From contig NZ_NPKJ01000003.1 in NCBI RefSeq assembly GCF_002284575.1, positions 1-64,000 of the forward strand: DNA of 64,000 nucleotides. Direction: 5' to 3'. Position numbers and translations under genes: made by a program. A model generated the notes under the pieces. That model did no database searches. It saw only the letters and a program-made list of their open reading frames with translations, and was not told the origin of the DNA. Position 1 is the first letter of the stretch, and every line of letters begins with the position of its first letter. The DNA comes from Mesorhizobium temperatum (GTDB lineage Bacteria > Pseudomonadota > Alphaproteobacteria > Rhizobiales > Rhizobiaceae). This document shows, in pieces, positions 56,013 to 64,000 of this stretch.

Positions 56013-57614
56013 CTATGCAGTCAACCACCAGCGCTCAGACGCACGCCCATTGTCCAGCGGAAATACACCGCCGACTTTGTCGAAACCAACCTTTTTGGAG
56101 ACTGCATTGGTATAGTTTAAGAAGGCATACACAATCGCGCCACCTTCGTCGTGCAAAATTTGCTGCATTTCCGCGTATTGGGAAGCGCGCTTGGCTTGGT
56201 CGGTTTCGCCGCGGGCTGCGACCAAGAGCTCATCGAATCGCTTGTTGCTGAAATGGGTTGGATTCCAATCAGCGCCCGTCTGATAAAATTGGGTGAAGAG
56301 CCAGTCGGCAGTTGCACGGCCGAAATATTCGGCCGAAGCGAACGGTTTCTTTAGCCATACCTTGTCCCAATAGCCGTCGTTGGCCTCAAGTACCAGATTG
56401 ATTTCGATGCCGGCCTTGGCGGCTTGCTCCTTGAATAGAGAGGCGGCCTCTACGGCTCCTGTGGCAGCCGAAGGAGCTACCGACAGGTCTATCTTCAGCG
56501 TCTCGTATCCCGCCTTCTTCAAGTGCTCCTTCGCTTTTTCGATATTGTAGGCATGTTGCGGCTGCGGATCAACGGCAAAGAGCATCGATGGCCCCAACGG
56601 GTTATCGTTGCCAAGTTTCGCTGTACCAAAAAAGATCTTCTCTATGATCTCCTCTCGATTGATGGCGTATTTGAGTGCCAGGCGAACATCTTTATTATCG
56701 AACGGCGCCACCTGCGTGTTCATGTCGAAGGAATCATGACCGGCGCTGGGTACCAGCTGCAGCGCGATGTCGGGATTACGTTTCAACATGTTGAGAGTCT
56801 TGATATCGACACCTTCCATAAACTGCACCTCGTCAGTAACAAGTGCATTGGTGAGGGCTACGCCGTCAGTGATGACCAGGAACTCGACCTCGTCAAGATA
56901 AGGCTTGCCTTCCTTGTAGTAGTTCGGATTGCGTTTTAGCTTCGCGCCCACGCCAGGATCGAATTGCTCAAGCAGGAAAGGACCGGTACCGACCTTCGCA
57001 GTCCAGTCTAGGCCGCCCTCAGCCTTCGCCGGCATGATCGGCAGGTGGAAGTCGGCGAGCAGATATGGGAAGTCGGCGACCCCGCTCTTCAATTCAAAGG
57101 TGACGCCGTCCTTTCCATCAGCCGCGACTGAACCAACCTGGGCCAGCATGGCCTTCGCGCCGGAGTTGGTCCCCTCACCCATATGGTGTTGCATAGATGC
57201 GATGATGTCCGCAGGGGTGACGTTTTTGCCGTTGTGGAAAGTGGAGCCCTTGCGGAGTTTGAACATCCATTTGGTAGCGCCCTCCGAAGGTTCAAAGCTT
57301 TCGGCCAAATCCGGCACCACCGAGCCGTCGGGGAGGATTTCTGTCAAATTGTTGCACATTGACCCGCCGAGCGCTGCAAGTGCGAATGTACTGGGCCAGG
57401 TAGCCGGATCGAGCGTGTCGCTCTGGGACCCACCCCCCACGCCGAATTTCATGAATCCGCCCTTGGTCGGTTCGGCCGCATTGGCATGCCCGGGCTTCAG
57501 CAGGACGGAGCCGACGCTAGCCAGTGCAGCCGAGGCGGCCACGCTAGCTAGGAGTTCGCGGCGAGAAATCTGGCTGGACTGGAAACCAGCCGTTCGTTTA
57601 ATCCCCTTAGGCAT
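56013..57614 (-). CDS. ABC transporter substrate-binding protein, peptide/nickel family (SBP_5)
   Basis: This 533-residue periplasmic binding protein starts with a twin-arginine signal (SRRELLASVAASAALASV, about residues 17-34), with cleavage likely after HANA. The family 5 body includes FKLRKGSTFHNGKNVTPADI and YGRA-type EYFGRATADWLFT. It is of normal length and about equally long as the other importer's binding protein. It heads the second importer operon. A lysR promoter block (57923-57975) lies 310 bp upstream, facing away from it. The ligand is unknown, probably a peptide-like or amide compound. Confidence 0.9.
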   Translation of the reverse strand: MPKGIKRTAGFQSSQISRRELLASVAASAALASVGSVLLKPGHANAAEPTKGGFMKFGVGGGSQSDTLDPATWPSTFALAALGGSMCNNLTEILPDGSVVPDLAESFEPSEGATKWMFKLRKGSTFHNGKNVTPADIIASMQHHMGEGTNSGAKAMLAQVGSVAADGKDGVTFELKSGVADFPYLLADFHLPIMPAKAEGGLDWTAKVGTGPFLLEQFDPGVGAKLKRNPNYYKEGKPYLDEVEFLVITDGVALTNALVTDEVQFMEGVDIKTLNMLKRNPDIALQLVPSAGHDSFDMNTQVAPFDNKDVRLALKYAINREEIIEKIFFGTAKLGNDNPLGPSMLFAVDPQPQHAYNIEKAKEHLKKAGYETLKIDLSVAPSAATGAVEAASLFKEQAAKAGIEINLVLEANDGYWDKVWLKKPFASAEYFGRATADWLFTQFYQTGADWNPTHFSNKRFDELLVAARGETDQAKRASQYAEMQQILHDEGGAIVYAFLNYTNAVSKKVGFDKVGGVFPLDNGRASERWWLTA

Positions 57615-57922
57615 AGAAATCTCCCGATTGCCATTGTTCGTTGTTGTCTTGATGCTTTTTAACGGTGCCGTGCCACTGTACGGTTGCGATGTGCGGTTTC
57701 AATTGCTGGCCACCTCGAGAGGCGTACGCATCCCTGGCGAAGGCGCAGGTCGCAGCCGTTTTCTCCGTAAATCCTCCGAGACCTCCCGCTCCTTGTGATG
57801 GCCGCCGCACCGGTGACGCCGCCACCTCCTAGGCGGGAGCACTTGTCAGGCTTTTGCGTTTCCACAAGGAAACTTGAAACGCTGCTTCTCAAGTAGTGGT
57901 TCAAAAGAGTGGTCCAAAAACT
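57615..57922. other. Leader region upstream of the second importer
   Basis: No gene is seen. It should contain the importer promoter, but no clear -35/-10 pair stands out. Confidence 0.3.
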
Positions 57923-57995
57923 ATTGCGCGTCTAATATTATTTGGGCATAGGGTGATCGCGTATGAGCAACAATGTTCCCGGGCATTTGCAGTCT
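57923..57995 (+). promoter_or_regulatory. lysR promoter block and start, copy 4
   Basis: ATTGCGCGTCTAATATTATT and GGGCATAGGGTGATCGCG repeat the block, followed at 57964 by an ATG reading MSNNVPGHLQ, which matches the LysR start MSNNITLRHLR. After about ten codons the sequence turns into the ISL3 remnant, so only the start of this lysR copy survives. It faces away from the importer operon. Confidence 0.7.
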
Positions 57996-58560
57996 CAGCA
58001 GTACACGTTCGCGCGCGATGACCTCGATACCAATGGTGTTCCAGCCACGCTCAAGATCGCAGACGATCGTTCCGTAGCGCTGCCCCATGGGCCAAGCCGA
58101 GTCGTCGATGCCGACCACACGCGGCGCTTCCGGCGGCTCGAACCCAGCCGCGCGGATCATCTGCAGCAGGGTGTCGCCGCTCGCCGGCATGGCGAGCCTG
58201 TCCGATAGGTGTGAGCCCGGCTCGCCACCTGCCGCGAAGCCGATCGCCAGCTGCTTTAGCCGAGCCGGACCGTGGATCGAGCCTTCGGTTGAACCGTGTA
58301 GGGAAGCCTCTCGGTGAAGATCCGGCGCGGGCATGTGGATCGGCGCATCGAAACCGTCGTGCTGAAGCTGGATTTCGGCAAGCCGCCCCTGCCACTGCAG
58401 ATTGCTCAGCCGGCGCATGTAGTGACTGTGGACCCGGCGGGCTCGGCGGCAACATGGACAGCACAAGTCTATCGCCTTCGCCGGGCCACAAGCACCACCA
58501 CCCTCTCGGCCTGCGGCAGAATTTGGACAATGGGAGCTCGGGTGAAATCAGCGAGCAGAA
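57996..58560 (-). pseudogene. ISL3 family transposase remnant
   Basis: The minus strand reads CCPCCRRARRVHSHYMRRL and LQWQGRLAEIQL, the zinc-finger N-terminus of ISL3 transposases. It goes on with PRVVGIDDSAW, which holds the first catalytic aspartate, and MGQRYGTIVCDLERG. A frameshift lies near 58350. The C-terminal half is missing where the sequence meets the lysR start at 57995. It truncated that lysR copy. Confidence 0.7.
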
Positions 58561-58679
58561 GGCATGAAGCATGGGCAAATCACGGCGTCGACTGCGATTC
58601 CGACTCTATGAACTTATTCGCACCGTCCATGAATGCCGCAACCGCACCGAATATGCGGAAGAACCCAATCCTTATCGCC

Positions 58680-58845
58680 GCGCCGCAGTCCGGCCTAAAG
58701 CCAAATGAGCGATGTTCAAGGACCGGGTCGCTGTGGGATACAAGCCGCCCTCCGCGGTCGCAACGAACGCCCGAAAATGCCAAAGGGGCATACTGTTGCT
58801 CATTCGCGATTAATCCATGCCCAAAAAATGTTGGACGCAATGCTG
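58680..58845 (-). pseudogene. lysR promoter block and decayed 5' end, copy 5
   Basis: On the minus strand, ATTGCGTCCAACATTTTTTG and GGCATGGATTAATCGCGA repeat the promoter block. The ATG at 58803 then reads MSNSMPLWHFRAFVATAEGG and LYPTATRSLNIAHLALGR, which aligns with the LysR N-terminus for about 40 residues. After that the similarity is lost. It is the best preserved of the lysR remnants and faces away from the CocE-like gene. Confidence 0.78.
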
Positions 58846-58930
58846 CGGGAGGCGCCAAACATCCCGATCGCCAGAACGAGCCTACCTGCGGATCGAACGC
58901 GATAATTTCGATGCATTCGGGAACGATATC
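58841..58930 (-). pseudogene. Fragment of the acyl-CoA synthetase gene, copy 2
   Basis: The minus strand reads VPECIEIIAFDPQVG and, after a shift, LVLAIGMFGA, which matches the acyl-CoA synthetase at residues about 366-390. As at 46.3 kb, it lies between a lysR promoter block and the start of a CocE-like gene, so both places share the same fusion. Confidence 0.65.
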
Positions 58931-58947
58931 GCGAAAGGGAGAACTGC

Positions 58948-60720
58948 ATGAGCATCTCGTCTCAGAAAACGTCACATTCGATCTTTGGCTATGACTGCGA
59001 TGGTGCTGCTGCCAAATCGGATAAGGTTGGTCCGCTGGATTCCACTTACGTGACTATGCGCGATGGCGTAAGGATTGCGTTGGATATCGTTCGTCCAATG
59101 GGTGACGACGCCAACACCAAGCGCGACACGATTCTGGTGATGACACGCTACTGGCGCGGCACAAAAGGAGAGTCATCCAACCAGTGGGCTGACCTGCTCG
59201 TACCAAGTGGTTTTGCCGTTGTCGTTGGAGATTCTCGCGGCACCGGTGCTTCTTCCGGCCAGTGGCCGTATCACCGTGCACGCCCCGAAACGCTCGATTT
59301 CAGCGAAATACTGGACTGGATCGTCGCCCAGCCCTGGTCCACGGGTCAGGTGATCGGCTACGGCCTGTCCTACACCGCCAACACGGCGGACTGGATGGCG
59401 GAGCGAAATCATCCAGCGCTGAAGGGCATCATACCGCGGTTTGCGGACTACGATTCTTATGAGGATTGCTTTTTCCCTGGCGGAGTGCCCAACCTTTTTG
59501 TCGTGCAAACTTGGTCCGCCAACGTTAAGGAGCTCGACCGCAATGTGAAAATTCTGGCCAACGGACAGCGCTCGCCGGGCGTTCGTCCTGTAGGACCCGA
59601 TGGCGAGGCGGACCTTGCCGAGGCACTGCGTGATCACGAGCGCGCGGTGCCCATTTCCGAGGGATTCCAGCAGGTCACGTTCAAGGATGATCGTCCGACC
59701 ACCTGGGGAGGAGTCTCCATGATCGAGTGGAGCACCCAGGAAGTGGCAGACCGGATCTCTCGCTCACGTACCCCAACCCAAAACTTGGCGGGCTGGTTTG
59801 ATGGTGGAACGGCGCAAGGTGCAATCCGTCGCTTTCTGGGACAGTCAAATCCGATGAACTTGATCATCGGCCCTTGGAACCATGGTGGCGACTATGCCTA
59901 TGATCCCCTCCGGGACCATGGTGAGACGATCGTTCCAACTTTCGCGTCTCAGTACGCAAATGACGTCAGGTTTGCGGGCCTCTGCTTCAACGGCGAGGCT
60001 GGCAAACAGCAAGGGAAAGTCCTCCACTACTACACGCTCGGCGAGGGTGCGTGGAAATCGACCCGTTCCTGGCCGCCCGCAGCCACGCGCCAGCGATGGT
60101 ACATGACAAGCAGCTCACGCCTAAGCTCATCGCCCGGAGAGGCGGGCTTCGACCAGCTTGAGGTCGACTCTACAGCCGGTGACGTTGAAACGAGCCGATG
60201 GGCAACCCAGATTGATCGCAGACAGGTGGATTATGGAGACAGGCGGCAGTTTGACGCCGCTCGTCTTGCCTACACCGGCGAGCCGTTGACGCGTGACCTT
60301 GAGGTCACTGGACATCCCGTCGTCCACTTGAACGTAACCTCGACACGTGAGGACGGTGCATTTCTGGTGTATCTAGAAGCCGTGCGGCCGGACGGGGTGT
60401 CCCTCTATCTTACGGAAGGGCAACTGCGTGCTGTGCACCGGAAGGTGTGGACCGATTCACCGTTCCGGGCGCTCGGGCCGCAGCACAGCTATCTTAGACG
60501 CGACGCCGAGCCACTCATTCCGGGCGACGCCGCCATCCTCACCTTCACGCTAAATCCAATATCCGCGCTCCTTCCGGCGGGTCACCGCTTGAGGGTGGTT
60601 TTGGCCGGCAGCGACAAGACCACATTTGCCACTGTGCCCGCCGACGGCCGGCCACCAATCCTCAAGTTCCATCGTGGCCAGGCAGGCTGTTGGATTGACC
60701 TGCCCGTTATTGAGGCCTGA
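58948..60720 (+). CDS. CocE/NonD family hydrolase (S15-type peptidase/esterase)
   Basis: This intact 590-residue protein belongs to the CocE/NonD group (cocaine esterase, glutaryl-7-ACA acylase and alpha-amino acid ester hydrolase relatives). The alpha/beta hydrolase part has TYVTMRDGVRIALDIVRP, MTRYWRG, DSRGTGASSGQWP and the nucleophile serine in GYGLSYTANTADWMAE. GWFDGGTAQGAIRRF and IIGPWNHGG hold the likely catalytic aspartate and histidine. The C-terminal jelly-roll domain includes VHLNVTSTREDGAFLVYLEAV and HSYLRRDAEPLIPGD. No signal peptide is seen. It cleaves an ester or amide, perhaps releasing the acid used by the acyl-CoA enzymes. A frameshifted twin lies at 46.36-48.13 kb. Confidence 0.92.
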   Translation: MSISSQKTSHSIFGYDCDGAAAKSDKVGPLDSTYVTMRDGVRIALDIVRPMGDDANTKRDTILVMTRYWRGTKGESSNQWADLLVPSGFAVVVGDSRGTGASSGQWPYHRARPETLDFSEILDWIVAQPWSTGQVIGYGLSYTANTADWMAERNHPALKGIIPRFADYDSYEDCFFPGGVPNLFVVQTWSANVKELDRNVKILANGQRSPGVRPVGPDGEADLAEALRDHERAVPISEGFQQVTFKDDRPTTWGGVSMIEWSTQEVADRISRSRTPTQNLAGWFDGGTAQGAIRRFLGQSNPMNLIIGPWNHGGDYAYDPLRDHGETIVPTFASQYANDVRFAGLCFNGEAGKQQGKVLHYYTLGEGAWKSTRSWPPAATRQRWYMTSSSRLSSSPGEAGFDQLEVDSTAGDVETSRWATQIDRRQVDYGDRRQFDAARLAYTGEPLTRDLEVTGHPVVHLNVTSTREDGAFLVYLEAVRPDGVSLYLTEGQLRAVHRKVWTDSPFRALGPQHSYLRRDAEPLIPGDAAILTFTLNPISALLPAGHRLRVVLAGSDKTTFATVPADGRPPILKFHRGQAGCWIDLPVIEA

Positions 60721-61119
60721 GCAGAAGCCCAAAATGTTACAAACTACGGATCTGCCGAATGGGGGAGGTTTTCGGCGATCTTGTTCGGCGTTAAACCGAG
60801 ATATGACGGTTGGATGTACCGGTGAACGCACCTCTCGCCGAATCTCCTCAACACTCCCGCTAACTCCAGTCCTATGTTTTCGGCCATGTTATCGAGCTCC
60901 TGGTGAAAAAGGTAACGACTACGCTCGCAGTTCAAAGAGCAAGCGCTATGCCAACTAGTCGGATCAGCCGGTGACGATGCGAAACGAGCCTGTACGGCGC
61001 CAGCGGCATCCGCCGCAGGTGCGACCAGCTCAGCGGCCGACAGTTGGCGATGCCGACAGTTGGCGATGTCGGAAACCGCACAAAATTGTGCCGTCGCAAA
61101 CACTCGGAACCGGTAATTG
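60721..61119. other. Intergenic, no recognisable gene
   Basis: The first part resembles the region behind the decayed CocE copy. A direct duplication of CCGACAGTTGGCGATG lies near 61036-61067. No gene is recognised. Confidence 0.35.
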
Positions 61120-61425
61120 TGTCGCTTTGCAGTTAATTATGAGAATCGCTTGTCAACGATTTCAGTTGGTTAGCTGTGGACTTAATTTGAGAACGCGCAC
61201 TTAATTTGATAATCAAATCGGGCCATTGGCATTTAATGTGAGAAGCGGTGTCGGCAAGGTAACGGGGTCGAATTTACCCGAGACGGCGCATGAAATTCAA
61301 GGAATTCATGACCTTCACGCTGATGCGATTGCAGTTAAATTGAGAATCTGAGCTACCCCATTCTCGCAATTAACTGCCAGACATAACCGAAATGACCGCA
61401 TTCTCACGATTAACTCCAAGCGACA
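61120..61425. mobile_element. Non-autonomous transposon remnant with TGTCGC ends
   Basis: The left end TGTCGCTTTGCAGTTAAT and the right end (minus strand) TGTCGCTTGGAGTTAAT are matching inverted termini 306 bp apart. Inside lie five direct repeats of a GTTAAT-type TGAGAAT motif (61131, 61181, 61200, 61231, 61331) and two inverted ones (61360, 61400). TGT...ACA ends with repeated binding sites are typical of Mu/Tn7/tni-type (TnsB/TniA) transposons. No transposase is inside. Flanks show no target duplication. Confidence 0.72.
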
Positions 61426-61428
61426 ACA

Positions 61429-61842
61429 GGCGGGCGCATCACCGACTACAAAAGCGCCAAGCCGCCTCCGAAACATCAGCGCATCGCGTTGGGCCAGGGA
61501 CGGGAACTGCAGCGCGTGCTTTACGCGATCGCGGTGCGCGCGTTGCTGCCCGAAGTCAGGACGGTTGTGGCGCGCCTGATCTATCTCGCCGACGATCCGA
61601 CAACTTTCGAGCTCAAGGGCGACGAGCTCGAGGGGCTGGTAAACGAAGCGGCAGGCTATCTATCGGCGGCAATGGCGATCCTGCGCAGCGGCAGGATTGC
61701 GCCGCGTTGGGAACAGGACGCGCTTTATGACGATATGCGTCTGGCACTTCCGGCCGATCGCGAAAGCTATCTGCGCCGCAAGACCTCTGAGTTCCGAGCG
61801 GCCAACCAGCCGCTCAACCGGCTGTGGAGCGCCTCGACATGA
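61429..61842 (+). pseudogene. AddB-like nuclease, C-terminal fragment
   Basis: The open frame starts directly at the transposon end. It reads GRITDYKSAKPP, the D-x-K part of a PD-(D/E)xK nuclease as in AddB/RecB, then LGQGRELQRVLYAIAVRALLP and LRRKTSEFRAANQ to a stop at 61842. The N-terminal part of the protein is absent, removed by the element on its left. The stop overlaps the helicase gene start by ATGA. The nuclease call rests on one motif and the partner gene. Confidence 0.55.
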
Positions 61843-62891
61843 CGCTCGTCGATCAGGACGCCCGTTGCCGTGCTATGAGCGATTTCTCCTCGATCCTTCT
61901 GGTCGAAGCGGCCGCGGGAACCGGCAAGACCTCGCTGATGGCTGGTCGCGTGGCGATGATGCTCGCCGCCGGCCATCATCCCGGTGACATCGCGGCTATC
62001 ACCTTCACAGAACTTGCGGCGAGCCAGCTCGCGCGCCGTATCAGGGAGACGATCGACACGCTGCTGTTGGGGGATGTCCCTGCTTTCCTTCAAGCGGTTC
62101 TTCCCCAGGGCCTTTCTGAGCAGCAGCGAAATGCGCTTGTCGCCTTTTCCCCCCGGCTCGATGAGCTGACGGCGACGACCATCCACGGATTTTGCCAGAC
62201 GATCATCCGGAGCCATGGCGTCCAGGCTGGCCTCGACCCCGGCGCCCGAGTGGTCGATGCGACGGTCGCCGACAATCTGTTCATGGCCGAGCTGTCAACC
62301 TGGTTTTCCCAACGGCTTGCGGCCGATGCGGCGGAAGACGACCCGATCGTGGTCCTGGCTGAGGAAATCCCGCTTCAGGTCGTCGACCTCATAAGGGAAC
62401 TCGCGAGCCTCCGGCGCAAGCATCCCGATGCCCAACCGATCCCTCCGTCCTCCGGCGCACGGCCGGACATTGATTTCGTTCAGGCGGTCGATGATTTCGA
62501 CCGGTGGCAGGCGAGCATCGACCCTGACAAATGGCTTTCCGACATCGCGCAGGAATTGCGCCGGCTTGTAGAACGCTATCAAGGCTGTCTCGCCGACGGC
62601 GAAGATTTCGGAGCCTTGTGGCGGCTTTGCGATCCGGGGACCGGTCGTCTATTCGAGCGCAAAGGCCTGCAACTCAAGACCTACGACGAAGCCGCCCGAG
62701 GCTTAGGCGCTCACCGCAACGAAGTCGGTCCAAACGACGGCCGGGTGCTTTATGAAGCCGTCGTCGTCTGCTGGAACGAACTCGTCGGTCATATCGCGAG
62801 CACGCTCGTCTGCTCGTTATCGGCCTCTCTGGACCACCTGCTTGAAAGCTATCAGGGGGCGGAACAAGAACTGTTCCCGCAGACACGCTAA
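61839..62891 (+). CDS. UvrD/AddA-like helicase, N-terminal fragment
   Basis: The 350-residue product starts SSILLVEAAAGTGKTSLMAGR, the Walker A of superfamily 1 helicases of the AddA/RecB type, then ITFTELAASQLARRIRE (motif Ia) and ATTIHGFCQTIIRSHG. Motifs II to VI, usually beyond residue 380, are missing, and the frame ends after FPQTR about 120 bp before the Tn3 transposase gene. A full protein would have over 1000 residues. It is coupled to the AddB-like fragment by an ATGA overlap. Together they were a nuclease-helicase pair cut at both ends by mobile elements. Confidence 0.75.
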   Translation: MTLVDQDARCRAMSDFSSILLVEAAAGTGKTSLMAGRVAMMLAAGHHPGDIAAITFTELAASQLARRIRETIDTLLLGDVPAFLQAVLPQGLSEQQRNALVAFSPRLDELTATTIHGFCQTIIRSHGVQAGLDPGARVVDATVADNLFMAELSTWFSQRLAADAAEDDPIVVLAEEIPLQVVDLIRELASLRRKHPDAQPIPPSSGARPDIDFVQAVDDFDRWQASIDPDKWLSDIAQELRRLVERYQGCLADGEDFGALWRLCDPGTGRLFERKGLQLKTYDEAARGLGAHRNEVGPNDGRVLYEAVVVCWNELVGHIASTLVCSLSASLDHLLESYQGAEQELFPQTR

Positions 62892-63011
62892 GACCGAACG
62901 AAGCACGAACGCGCGTGATTGATCTGTAGATGAAGCTGCCGGCTGGTTGAAAGCCTCCGGCCGATGGCGAACCACTTCTCCTTGGAATTTAGTGTGCCGA
63001 GGAGAACGCGA

Positions 63012-64000
63012 GTGGGTAGAAGAAGGCTCATCAGTTCGAAGGAAGCTACGACGCTCCTCGGCATAGCGACGGACGAGGATAGCCTGATCCGTCACTTTAC
63101 ACTGGACCCGGCAGATCGTTTGGAATGCGAGCTCCGCCGCCGACCGCAGAACAAGCTAGGCTTCGCAGTTCAACTCTGCACAATGCGCCAAACGGGGCGG
63201 CTCTTGTGGGATAACGAGCAGCCCCCCGTGGCAGTGATCAACTATCTCGCGGATCAGCTCGGTGTCGACGCGCGCCTCTACGCCTTCTATGCACATCGAG
63301 TACAGACGCGTTTCGATCACAGCCGGTCATTGATGGCTTACCTCGGTCTGCAGACCACCTCCAAGCAGGATCGGCGTGCCGCTCTCGTAGCCGCGATCGA
63401 AGCGGCCACCAATGGTGATTCCGGTTTGCCAATTGCGACCGCAATTGTTGAGGAGTTCCGGCGACGAAGAGCACTCCTGCCCTCGCTGCATTCCATCGAG
63501 AAGATAGGCCTCGGCGGTCGCGCGATAGCTCGCCGACGGGCTGAGAACGCGCTCATCGCGGGTTTTCCGCCTGATCGGCTTGCATCAATGGACGGGCTGT
63601 TGGAGGTTGACCCGGCGATCGGCCAAACCCGCTTTCATTGGCTGCGATCGGCGCCGGACGCGCCAGGTGCGTCAAACCTGGTCGGGCTGACAGAACGCAT
63701 TGCATTCCTGCGGAAGCTGGAAATCGACGCGAAATTGCAAGCGCGCATATCATCTGGACGGTGGGACCAGATGATCCGTGAGGGTAACGCCACGCCGGCA
63801 TGGCTGGCCAACGATTTCAATGCGAGTCGCCGGCACGCTTTGATCGTGGCGCAGGTCATCAAGCTCGGCCAGAAGCTCACCGACGACGCAGTGTCGATGT
63901 TCATCAAGCTGATGGGTCGGCTGTTCTCGCAAGCCAGTAACCGCAAGAAGCAGCGGCAGATGGATTGCAGGCCGGATACCGCTAAGGCACTGCGCATGTT
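63012..64000 (+). CDS. Tn3 family transposase, N-terminal part (runs off the window)
   Basis: The frame from GTG 63012 is open to the end of the window (329 codons). It reads IRHFTLDPADR, RRRPQNKLGFAVQLC, RYL-like LLWDNEQPP, VINYLADQLGV and RFDHSRSLMAYLGLQ, the DUF4158 N-terminal domain of Tn3-type transposases. It then continues through the region before the DDE domain. The remainder, about 650 residues including the catalytic residues, lies beyond the window. The terminal inverted repeat was not identified. Confidence 0.85.
   Translation, partial: MGRRRLISSKEATTLLGIATDEDSLIRHFTLDPADRLECELRRRPQNKLGFAVQLCTMRQTGRLLWDNEQPPVAVINYLADQLGVDARLYAFYAHRVQTRFDHSRSLMAYLGLQTTSKQDRRAALVAAIEAATNGDSGLPIATAIVEEFRRRRALLPSLHSIEKIGLGGRAIARRRAENALIAGFPPDRLASMDGLLEVDPAIGQTRFHWLRSAPDAPGASNLVGLTERIAFLRKLEIDAKLQARISSGRWDQMIREGNATPAWLANDFNASRRHALIVAQVIKLGQKLTDDAVSMFIKLMGRLFSQASNRKKQRQMDCRPDTAKALRM

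Noticed and set aside
57963..58208. Small gene starting MSNNVPGHLQ
   Set aside because: Its first ten codons are a lysR start, and the rest runs antisense through an ISL3 transposase fragment.
33002..60720. Beta-lactam degradation cluster suggested by penicillin acylase, C45 and CocE genes
   Set aside because: All three families have many other substrates, two of the genes are broken, and no beta-lactamase or penicilloate enzyme is seen.
61120..61425. Repeats considered as a CRISPR array
   Set aside because: The motifs are about 15 bp, vary in sequence, occur in both orientations and have irregular spacing. They fit transposase binding sites better.

Overview
The window looks like an accessory replicon or genomic island of an alphaproteobacterium of the Rhizobiales (Rhizobium, Mesorhizobium or Ensifer type). 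The evidence is high GC, an UPF0262 protein (a family I associate with that order), two complete peptide-type ABC importers, thiE-thiD and panB remnants, and a dense load of insertion sequences (IS630, IS110, IS5 and IS427-like, ISL3 and Tn3 families). No rRNA, tRNA, replication gene or CRISPR array was seen. Many genes are decayed: frameshifts, truncations and interrupted genes are as common as intact ones.

Left block (1.6-33 kb): catabolic genes around a FadR-type GntR regulator (16.1-16.9 kb). On the minus strand lie gdh, an UPF0262 gene and gabD, then a class III aminotransferase, a ThDP enzyme and an SDR joined by 4-bp overlaps. Divergent from these are hyuA and hyuB. Further right are an M81/MlrC-like gene, an amidase, an agmatinase-family ureohydrolase and a five-gene oligopeptide-type ABC importer. 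A palindrome, TTGTTGCAACAA, and close variants lie upstream of nearly every transcription unit and of the regulator itself, which points to one GntR regulon. Decayed second copies of the amidase, ABC ATPase, aminotransferase and M81 genes lie among the intact ones.

Middle (33-41 kb): a frameshifted penicillin-acylase gene, thiE and thiD remnants, a panB fragment, an IS427-like IS5 element carrying a nested IS110, and an abutting IS630. A 48-54 bp palindromic element sits inside two unrelated transposase genes (14.2 and 38.0 kb). Both copies are flanked by direct repeats and share a 31-bp identical core.

Right block (41-61 kb): acyl-CoA genes (crotonase, HMG-CoA lyase, ADP-forming acyl-CoA synthetase, enoyl-CoA hydratase), two CocE/NonD hydrolase copies (one decayed, one intact), a LysR regulator, an IS-interrupted CoA-transferase remnant, a decayed C45 acyltransferase and a second peptide-type ABC importer. 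A block of about 50 bp that forms the promoter and start of the lysR gene occurs five times. The four extra copies each carry a decayed lysR 5' end facing away from a neighbouring gene.

Right end (61-64 kb): a 306-bp element with 5'-TGTCGC...GCGACA-3' ends and seven internal repeats, a truncated AddB/AddA-like nuclease-helicase pair, and the N-terminal part of a Tn3 transposase running off the window. Inferred biology: two importer-plus-hydrolase-plus-oxidation pathways for amide, ester or guanidino compounds, each with its own regulator, built and eroded by IS-driven duplication.
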